From Enhydrobacter sp. (GTDB lineage: Bacteria; Pseudomonadota; Alphaproteobacteria; Reyranellales; Reyranellaceae), in NCBI GenBank assembly GCA_025808875.1, contig CP075528.1, positions 2,478,473 through 2,542,472 on the forward strand: a stretch of 64,000 nt of DNA. The letters run 5' to 3'. Both the position numbers and the translations under genes were made by a program. The notes beneath the pieces are model-generated. The model had not been told where the DNA came from. It saw nothing but the letters and a program-made list of their open reading frames with translations, and did not search any database. Positions 57,764 through 64,000 of this stretch are shown piece after piece (position 1 is the first letter of the stretch; every line of letters begins with the position of its first letter).

Positions 57764-58033
57764 ATGGACAGCCGGGTAGATCTCGAGACGCGGCGCAAGC
57801 GTTTGCTCTATCGCAGCGTCTATCGTGGCAACAAGGAGAACGACATTCTCCTGGGCCAGTTCGCGCGCACCCACGTTGCCGAATTCGACCAAGCCGAACT
57901 CGACCAGTACGAGCGCCTGCTTGCGACAGGTGACAACCAAATCTTCGATTGGGTCACCGGCAAGGACGCAATTCCGCCCGAGGACGACACGCCCGTACTG
58001 CGTAAGCTGCTGGCATTTCGCGTGAGGTTCTAG
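57764..58033 (+). CDS. sdhE: FAD assembly factor SdhE
   Basis: The gene encodes 89 residues from the ATG at 57764, with GGGGA upstream; the longer frame back to 55760 overlaps recG and is rejected. The family motif is RGNKEND (R-G-x-x-E, residues 21-25), followed by LLGQFARTHVAEFDQAELDQ and IFDWVTGKDAIPPED. SdhE helps attach FAD covalently to the SdhA subunit of succinate dehydrogenase. It overlaps mfd by one base (TAGTG). Confidence 0.93.
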   Translation: MDSRVDLETRRKRLLYRSVYRGNKENDILLGQFARTHVAEFDQAELDQYERLLATGDNQIFDWVTGKDAIPPEDDTPVLRKLLAFRVRF

Positions 58034-61000
58034 TGGCGACGCTTGCCGAGCGGCTTTCCGTCCTGCATCGCAGGCCCGGTCGCTGGGTCGTCGCCGGACT
58101 GCCGGAGGGCGCCGACGCGCTGGTGCTCGCCGAGATCGCAGGCACCACCGGCGGGCAGGACATTCTGCACGTGGCGCGAGACGGCCAGCGCCTCGAGCGC
58201 TTGCAGGAAGGTTTGGCCTTCTTCGCACCGGAGCGCGAGGTGCTGGTGTTCCCCGCCTGGGACTGCCTGCCGTACGATCGCCTGTCGCCCCACCCCGACA
58301 TCGTCTCCGAAAGGCTGGCGACCCTGGCCAAGTTGGCGACTCCGAGGAGAGCAGGAGAGCCGGCACGCCTCGTCCTTGCTTCGGTTGGTGCCGTTCTGCA
58401 GCGCGTTCCACCTCGCAGCCTCTATGCCGAAGCCGCACACGTGCTGCGCAGCGGCCAGACCCTCGACGCCGACTGGCTGGCGAAATTCCTCGGCGAAAAC
58501 GGCTACTCGCGAGCCGACACCGTGATGGAACCGGGTGAGTTCACCATGCGCGGAGGGCTGATCGATCTGTTTCCGCCCGGCACCCCTGAGCCGCTGCGCC
58601 TCGACCTATTCGGCGATACGCTCGAATCCATCCGCTCGTTCGACGCCATGAGTCAGCGGTCGACCGGGGCACGAGACGAAGTCGTGCTGCTGCCGGTCAG
58701 GGAGGTGCTGCTGACGCGCGAGGGCATCGAGCGTTTCCGCGGTGGCTATCGCGAACTGTTCGGTAACGTGTCGGGGGACGATATCCTCTACGAGGCAGTG
58801 TCCGCAGGGCAGCGCCATGTTGGCATGGAGCACTGGTTGCCCCTGTTCCACGACCGGCTGGAAACGCTCATGGACTATTGCTCCGCCGCGATCGTTACCA
58901 CCGACCATCAGGTCGGCGAGGCGTTGCAGGCCCGGTATGATTTGATCACCGACTACTACGACGCACGGCTAAAGACCGGCGCGAGGGGAGGCATGTCGGC
59001 TGGCGCCGACTACAAGCCGCTGCCGCCCGAGCGGCTGTATCTCAAGCCGTCCGAATGGGAGCGTCTTCTCGACGGCCACAGCATCGGTCAGTTCACCACC
59101 TTCGACGCGCCGCCCGACACGCCGAATGCGATCGATCTCGGCGGTCGTCGCCACGAAGGATTTGCGCAAGCGCGCACGTCACGGGACGTGAACCTGTTCG
59201 ACACCGTGTCCGATCACGTCAAGGCGGCGCAGGCTGCCGGCCGACGTGTCGTCGTCGCGGCCTTTACCGAAGGGTCGGCGTCGCGTCTCCAGCATATCCT
59301 GCAGGAGCATGGCGGAATCACCGCTGTTCCCGTCAGCGACCAAGCCATGGTGCGGCATCTGCCGGCAGGTGTCGTCGGTGTCGCCGTGTGGCCGCTCGAC
59401 CACGGCTTCGTTCTCGATTCGCTGGAAGTCATCGGCGAGGAGGACATCCTCGGCGACCGCCTCTCGCGACCGACGAAGAAAAGGCGTCCCTCGGAACGTT
59501 TTATAGCCGAGGCGGCGGCTCTCAGCGAGGGTGATCTGGTGGTGCATCGCGAGCATGGTGTCGGGCGTTACGAGGGGCTCGTCACCCTCGAGATTCAGCG
59601 CGCACGCCACGATTGCCTTCGTCTGACTTACGACGGCGGCGACAAGCTCTTCGTGCCGGTCGAGAACATCGACGTGCTGAGTCGCTACGGCGCAGCCGAG
59701 GACGGCGCGCAACTCGATAGGCTGGGCGGCGTCGCCTGGCAGTCGCGCAAGGCCAGGCTGAAGCAGCGCATCGCCGACATGGCCGATCGCCTGATCAAGA
59801 TCGCAGCCGAGCGGGCCGTGCGCAGCGGCGAGACCATGGTACCGCAGGACGGGCTGTACGAGGAGTTCTGCGCACGCTTCCCCTATGCCGAGACCGACGA
59901 CCAGCTGCAGGCGATCGCGGACGTGCTCGACGATCTCGGTTCGGGTAAGCCGATGGACCGGCTGATCTGTGGCGATGTCGGGTTCGGCAAGACCGAGATC
60001 GCATTGCGCGCTGCCTTCGTCGCCGTCCTGTCGGGCAAGCAGGTCGCCGTTATCGGACCGACGACCTTGCTGGCCCGTCAGCATCACCGCACTTTCGTCG
60101 AACGCTTCCAGGGCATGCCCGCGAGAATCGGGCGGCTTTCTCGGCTGGTTGGCGCGAAGGAGGTGCGGGAGACCAAGGCGGCACTCAAGGACGGCTCGAC
60201 AGACATCGTGATCGGCACTCACGCGCTCTTGGCCAAGAGCATCGAATTCAAGGATCTCGGGCTGTTGATCGTCGACGAGGAACAGCACTTCGGCGTCGCT
60301 CACAAGGAGCGGTTGAAGGAACTGCGGTCCGATGTGCATGTCCTGACGTTGACGGCGACGCCCATTCCACGGACCCTGCAACTCGCCCTCACCGGCGTCC
60401 GCGACATGAGCCTGATCGCCACGCCACCGGTCGACCGACTGGCCGTCCGCACCTTCGTCACGCCGTTCGACCCGGTGACGATCCGCGAGGCGTTGCTGCG
60501 CGAGCAGTATCGTGGAGGTCAGAGCTTCTATGTCTGTCCACGCATCGAGGATTTGGCCGCAGTCGCCGAGCAACTGCGCGAGCTTGTACCCGAAATTCGC
60601 ATGGCCATGGCGCACGGGCGCTTACCGCCGACCATGATAGAGAACACGATGCAGGATTTCGTCGACGGAAAATTCGATGTCCTGCTGTCGACCAACATCG
60701 TCGAATCGGGCCTCGATATCCGCAATGCCAACACGATGGTGATCCATCGTGCCGACATGTTCGGCCTGGCTCAGCTTTATCAGCTCAGAGGACGAATCGG
60801 CCGCGGCAAGATGCGAGCCTACGCCTACCTTACCGTGCCGCCGGGACGCGCCTTGAACGAAGCGGCGTCGAAGCGGCTCGAGGTCATGCAGACCCTCGAT
60901 ACGCTGGGCGCCGGCTTCCAGCTCGCCAGCCACGATCTCGACATTCGCGGTGCGGGCAATCTGCTGGGCGAGGAGCAGTCGGGTCACATCCGCGAGGTCG

Positions 61001-61527
61001 GCATCGAATTGTATCAGCAGCTCCTCGAGGAGGCGGTGGCGGCCGCCAAGGGCAGGGCCCAGGAGGCCGCGCAGGCCGACTGGTCTCCCCAGCTCAATCT
61101 CGGCATACCCGTTCTCATTCCCGAGGAGTACGTCGCCGATCTCTCGGTCCGGATGGGTCTCTATCGCCGACTCGGGTCACTCACGCACCAAGCCGAGATA
61201 GATGCGTTCGCCGCCGAGCTCGTCGATCGCTTCGGCAAAATGCCGCCCGAGGCCGAGTTCCTCCTGCAGACCGTGGCGCTGAAGATCTTGTGCCGCGAGG
61301 CAGGTGTCGAGAAGATCGACGCCGGCGACAAGGCCCTGGTTTTCATGTTCCGGGACAACAAATTCAGGAACCCCGAGAAGTTGATCGCGTGGATCCAGAA
61401 GAACTCGCCGCTTGTAAAGGCCCGCCCCGATCAACGCGTGATCGTTCAGCGCGTTTGGAACGACGAGCGCCAACGTCTGTCCGGCGTGACCGGGATCGTT
61501 TCGGCATTGGCGAAGCTCGCGGCTTGA
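58033..61527 (+). CDS. mfd: Transcription-repair coupling factor Mfd
   Basis: The gene encodes 1164 residues from the GTG at 58033, normal for Mfd. Domains in order are the UvrB-like N-terminal part (residues 1-350), the RNA polymerase-interacting domain (about 480-560, GDLVVHREHGVGRYEGLVTL), the helicase (ICGDVGFGKTEIALRAAFVA, LLIVDEEQHFGVAHKERLKE, VLTLTATPIPRTLQLALTGV, YQLRGRIGRGKMRAYAYLTV) and the C-terminal TRCF domain. Mfd removes RNA polymerase stalled at DNA damage and recruits UvrA. Confidence 0.97.
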   Translation: MATLAERLSVLHRRPGRWVVAGLPEGADALVLAEIAGTTGGQDILHVARDGQRLERLQEGLAFFAPEREVLVFPAWDCLPYDRLSPHPDIVSERLATLAKLATPRRAGEPARLVLASVGAVLQRVPPRSLYAEAAHVLRSGQTLDADWLAKFLGENGYSRADTVMEPGEFTMRGGLIDLFPPGTPEPLRLDLFGDTLESIRSFDAMSQRSTGARDEVVLLPVREVLLTREGIERFRGGYRELFGNVSGDDILYEAVSAGQRHVGMEHWLPLFHDRLETLMDYCSAAIVTTDHQVGEALQARYDLITDYYDARLKTGARGGMSAGADYKPLPPERLYLKPSEWERLLDGHSIGQFTTFDAPPDTPNAIDLGGRRHEGFAQARTSRDVNLFDTVSDHVKAAQAAGRRVVVAAFTEGSASRLQHILQEHGGITAVPVSDQAMVRHLPAGVVGVAVWPLDHGFVLDSLEVIGEEDILGDRLSRPTKKRRPSERFIAEAAALSEGDLVVHREHGVGRYEGLVTLEIQRARHDCLRLTYDGGDKLFVPVENIDVLSRYGAAEDGAQLDRLGGVAWQSRKARLKQRIADMADRLIKIAAERAVRSGETMVPQDGLYEEFCARFPYAETDDQLQAIADVLDDLGSGKPMDRLICGDVGFGKTEIALRAAFVAVLSGKQVAVIGPTTLLARQHHRTFVERFQGMPARIGRLSRLVGAKEVRETKAALKDGSTDIVIGTHALLAKSIEFKDLGLLIVDEEQHFGVAHKERLKELRSDVHVLTLTATPIPRTLQLALTGVRDMSLIATPPVDRLAVRTFVTPFDPVTIREALLREQYRGGQSFYVCPRIEDLAAVAEQLRELVPEIRMAMAHGRLPPTMIENTMQDFVDGKFDVLLSTNIVESGLDIRNANTMVIHRADMFGLAQLYQLRGRIGRGKMRAYAYLTVPPGRALNEAASKRLEVMQTLDTLGAGFQLASHDLDIRGAGNLLGEEQSGHIREVGIELYQQLLEEAVAAAKGRAQEAAQADWSPQLNLGIPVLIPEEYVADLSVRMGLYRRLGSLTHQAEIDAFAAELVDRFGKMPPEAEFLLQTVALKILCREAGVEKIDAGDKALVFMFRDNKFRNPEKLIAWIQKNSPLVKARPDQRVIVQRVWNDERQRLSGVTGIVSALAKLAA

Positions 61528-61532
61528 GCGCA

Positions 61533-62192
61533 TCAGGCGGTTGATTGCGCTGCACTTGTCGCGGCGTCCCGTTCAGCAAGGTTGAACACTTCAACGAAGG
61601 CCGACGGCGGTTGCGCCCCCGAAACCGCGTACTTCCTGTTGACGATGAAGCATGGCACGCCGTTGATCCCGAGGCGGCGGGCATAGACGTCGGACGCGAC
61701 CACTTCCTGGCGTCCCTCGTCGCTCGACAGGAACTGCCGCGCTGCGGCTTCGTCCATGCCGGCCCGTGCGGCACAAGAAACCAGCGTGTCAAGATCGCCG
61801 ATGTCCTGGCCTTCCTCGAAGTAGGCCTTGAATAGTTCGGTCACGACCTCGTCCTGGCGCAAGTTCTTTGCGCTCCAGTAGATCAGCCGATGCGACAGCA
61901 CGGTGTTGGGCGTTCGCCTGATGCGCGAGAACTGAAATTCGATGCCTGCCTCGCGGCCGCTCTCGGCGATCGCCTGATAGATCTGGCGCGGGCGGTCGCC
62001 ACCACCGAATTTCGCGCGAACGTAATCGTCGCGCGTCATGCCTTCGGGCGGCATGTCCGGATTGAGCTGGAAGGGGCGCCACGACAAGGCAATGTCGTTT
62101 CGGCTGCTGAGCGCGAGGGCACGCTCGAAACGACGCTTGCCGATGTAGCACCAGGGGCAAATCGTGTCGGAAACGATGTCGACGTAGATCAT
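61533..62192 (-). CDS. DsbA-family (FrnE-like) oxidoreductase
   Basis: The gene encodes 219 residues. The active site CPWC at residues 12-15 (SDTICPWCYIGKRRFERA) opens a thioredoxin fold with a helical insert. FQLNPDMPPEGMTRDDYVRA, IRRTPNTVLSHRLIYWSAKN and LGINGVPCFIVNRKYAVSGA (cis-proline loop) agree with FrnE or 2-hydroxychromene isomerase-related DsbA proteins. There is no signal peptide, so it is cytoplasmic. It overlaps the convergent or upstream MFS gene by four bases and lies five bases from mfd. Confidence 0.9.
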   Translation of the reverse strand: MIYVDIVSDTICPWCYIGKRRFERALALSSRNDIALSWRPFQLNPDMPPEGMTRDDYVRAKFGGGDRPRQIYQAIAESGREAGIEFQFSRIRRTPNTVLSHRLIYWSAKNLRQDEVVTELFKAYFEEGQDIGDLDTLVSCAARAGMDEAAARQFLSSDEGRQEVVASDVYARRLGINGVPCFIVNRKYAVSGAQPPSAFVEVFNLAERDAATSAAQSTA

Positions 62193-63391
62193 CCGGCAAA
62201 TCTACGCCTTTCACGCCACTGCAGGAAGGCGGCCGAGGCAACGACGAGCGTCAGCGCCGACGAGGTCAACCACGCGGCGGCGGGCCAGCCTCCGCCTGCG
62301 ACCAGCGTACCGACGAGCGGAGGGCCGATCAGGCCACCAGCGTTCGAGCCCTGCATCAGCAACCCGGTCGAGGCGCCAAGAAGTTCGGGTCGCGGCGAGT
62401 GGACCGGCAGGCCGGTGAACAGCGCTCCGGGAACCACGCCGATCACGGCCGAGTACACGCCGGCGAACACCAATCGCAGTATGTCCGGCACGCCGTCGAC
62501 GAAGATCGCGCCGGCGCAAAACGCCATCGGGATGGTCGCACCGATGATGACCGTCGCTCGCGACAGGCCACGCTGCAGAAGCCAGCCGGCGGCGAGGTTG
62601 CCCACGACGTTCGCCACCGTAACCATGGCCGTAACGATCGCCGCCGTCGAAGGCGCGAACCCCAGGCGCTCGACCTGCAGCGTCGGCAGGAAGCCGACGA
62701 TCGCAAGCCAGCAGCACGAATAGGCACCAAAGCAAAGTGCAATCCCGATCGGCCCCGGGCTGGTGCCGACGTCGACCATCTCGTTGAGCAGCGGCCGTCG
62801 AGGCGATGGCACTTCGTCGAGTTCGCGTCTCGGGAAGGCACGCCACGCCAATGCCACGAGCATCGCCAGCGAAGCGCCGGCGGCGACGAGCCATACCACT
62901 CGCCACGACGTCAACGGCAGGATGACGGCGGCCACCAGCATCATGGTACCGGCACCTGCCGGCATGTAGGACGTCCACGCGGTCATCGCGCGGTGACGGT
63001 CGGGTGGCCGCGTCACGCGCAACACGAGCGTGGGCACCGACACGGTGACGATGACGAACGCCAGCCCCTCGAGGAAGCGCCAAGCCAGCAACGACTGGAT
63101 GCTTTCGGCAAAACTGCCGAACAGACTCGCGAGAGCACACAGTGCCGTGCCGACCACGACCAGGCGGAGGTGACCGAAGCGGTCGACCGTGAGCGCGATC
63201 GCCATGCCGCCGAGCGCCGCGGTCAGATTGACGAGCGAGAGCAGCCATCCGGCCTGACCGAGGCTGGCGCCGAAATCCTGCCGGATGGACGGCAGCGCCG
63301 GCGGCACCTTGCCGACATGCAAGGCGGCGACCATGCCGGCCGCGACAAGCAGGCCGACCAGGCCCCAGGGAGTGCGGCCCTGGTCGCTCAG
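62189..63391 (-). CDS. MFS transporter with probable CTG start
   Basis: The gene encodes 400 residues if it starts at the CTG at 63391. The frame has no ATG, GTG or TTG upstream of 63334 before a stop, but the 19 codons before 63334 encode LSDQGRTPWGLVGLLVAAGM, which is the expected first helix of an MFS protein. Other landmarks are GQAGWLLSLVNLTAALGGMA, ALTVDRFGHLRLVVVG and the 12-helix pattern. CTGA overlaps the stop of the SDR gene, mimicking the usual ATGA. An annotation starting at the ATG 63334 loses the first helix. Substrate unknown. Confidence 0.8.
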   Translation of the reverse strand: MSDQGRTPWGLVGLLVAAGMVAALHVGKVPPALPSIRQDFGASLGQAGWLLSLVNLTAALGGMAIALTVDRFGHLRLVVVGTALCALASLFGSFAESIQSLLAWRFLEGLAFVIVTVSVPTLVLRVTRPPDRHRAMTAWTSYMPAGAGTMMLVAAVILPLTSWRVVWLVAAGASLAMLVALAWRAFPRRELDEVPSPRRPLLNEMVDVGTSPGPIGIALCFGAYSCCWLAIVGFLPTLQVERLGFAPSTAAIVTAMVTVANVVGNLAAGWLLQRGLSRATVIIGATIPMAFCAGAIFVDGVPDILRLVFAGVYSAVIGVVPGALFTGLPVHSPRPELLGASTGLLMQGSNAGGLIGPPLVGTLVAGGGWPAAAWLTSSALTLVVASAAFLQWRERRRFAG

Positions 63392-64000
63392 TACTGGACC
63401 CTCGCTGTGATCGCGCCGTCGACGATGAAATTAGTGCCGGTCACGAAGGAAGCGGGGGTTCCGCTGAGGAAGGCGACGCACGCCGCCACCTCCTGCGGCG
63501 TGCCCATGCGCCCGGTCGGGTTGCGCGCCAGCATGCGCGTGTAGCGTTCCGCACCGGCATCGCGCTGCCGCCCCCATGTGTTGCCGTCCTCGATGATGGT
63601 ACCGGGCGACACCATGTTGACGCGCACTCCCTTCGGCGCGAGATCGATCGCGAGTGACTTCACCAACGGCACCAGGGCCGCCTTCACCGAACGGTAGGGC
63701 TGCGTCGGACCGGCGATCTCCACCAGCGACACCGTTCCGATCACCGTGATCGTGCTGCCGGCGCCGCGCCTCTCGAGGTGCGGGCGGACATGACGCAATG
63801 CGTTCACCGTCGAGACGAGGTCGATCTCGATGCTCTTTCGCCAACTGTCCGCGCTGTCCTCTATGCCCAGCGCACTGACATTGGCGACGAAGTGATCGAG
63901 TCCGCCGGCGCCGGCGAATCCGTCGACCCACTTGCGCAGGGCTTCGTCGTCGGTGACGTCGAGTGCGCTGCCTTCGACACGCGCCTGCCGGCCACGCCAC
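63388..64000 (-). CDS. Short-chain dehydrogenase/reductase, 5' end outside window
   Basis: This gene's N-terminal part lies beyond the right edge; 203 residues are visible. The frame reads WRGRQARVEGSALDVTDDEA at the edge, then GLDHFVANVSALGIEDSADS, the catalytic serine in VIGTVSLVE, PYRSVKAALVPLVKSLAIDL (Y-x-x-x-K), VRVNMVSPGTIIEDG and ASFVTGTNFIVDGAITARVQ. It is a classical SDR, with VANVS in place of the usual NNAG. A frame of 189 residues ending at 63431 is only a shadow. It is coupled to the MFS gene, perhaps as one catabolic unit. Confidence 0.88.
   Translation of the reverse strand, partial: WRGRQARVEGSALDVTDDEALRKWVDGFAGAGGLDHFVANVSALGIEDSADSWRKSIEIDLVSTVNALRHVRPHLERRGAGSTITVIGTVSLVEIAGPTQPYRSVKAALVPLVKSLAIDLAPKGVRVNMVSPGTIIEDGNTWGRQRDAGAERYTRMLARNPTGRMGTPQEVAACVAFLSGTPASFVTGTNFIVDGAITARVQY

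Overview
The window is GC-rich DNA from an alphaproteobacterium. The gene order recG / sdhE-mfd (convergent), the run tolC - PopZ-like (DUF2497) - valS behind a Pcm-like gene, and the PopZ-like protein itself all point there. The mix of CaiB-type CoA transferase, thiolase, PhyH, MlrC, cox/xdhC maturation genes and many GNAT/SDR enzymes fits a soil or freshwater member of Rhodospirillales or Hyphomicrobiales (a Reyranella-like lineage is possible). This placement is inference from gene content.

Bases 1 to about 6118 are an accessory island of phage, satellite or plasmid character. On the minus strand lies a replication-type operon: a DUF927 primase/helicase-like ATPase cut by the left window edge, fed by small overlapping genes of unknown function. 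It is followed by a small serine recombinase with a perfect 14-bp inverted repeat and a candidate promoter just upstream, a SieB-like superinfection-exclusion membrane protein, a small basic protein, and a gene-free stretch with 12 copies of GTGT(A/G)AC, which looks like an iteron array. No capsid, tail, terminase or transposase gene is seen. The island ends beside an intact tRNA-Arg(UCU), after which chromosomal genes begin.

From 6.2 to 24.4 kb the genes are mostly metabolic or regulatory: DUF3592, a scar holding the 3' ends of an acyl-CoA dehydrogenase and a LysR gene, LysE exporter with divergent TetR, HAD hydrolase, cupin, 3-hydroxyisobutyrate dehydrogenase-like, MlrC, an MFS permease, hisI with a lipoprotein, and a Zur/Fur regulator. 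A long minus-strand series then carries sulfur genes (metC, mercaptopyruvate sulfurtransferase, cysK) with AlaX, ribokinase, a Nudix hydrolase and others. Two tRNAs (Asn, Cys) follow.

From 24.7 to 30.7 kb lies the envelope/cell-cycle unit pcm-like - tolC - popZ-like, a clear rho-independent terminator, then valS and a GNAT gene. From 30.7 to 35.1 kb is a CoA-metabolism cluster (PhyH broken by an in-frame amber codon, thiolase, CaiB, EamA permease). From 35.2 to 46.7 kb come DUF350, a membrane-anchored trypsin-like protease, a Rieske oxygenase, pyrD, parE, acyl-CoA thioesterase, DUF1007 with a NicO-type Ni/Co permease, a PrpB-like lyase, amidase and SDR.

From 46.8 to 53.3 kb, seven tightly packed genes form a maturation cassette for molybdenum hydroxylases: coxD- and coxE-like, a split XdhC, a MoeA-like/MobA-like fusion, a SufS-type cysteine desulfurase and a SufU-like scaffold. 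No structural hydroxylase gene is in view. The right end holds a DUF4139 exported protein, recG, sdhE, mfd, a DsbA-like protein, an MFS permease that seems to lack a normal start codon, and an SDR gene cut by the window edge.
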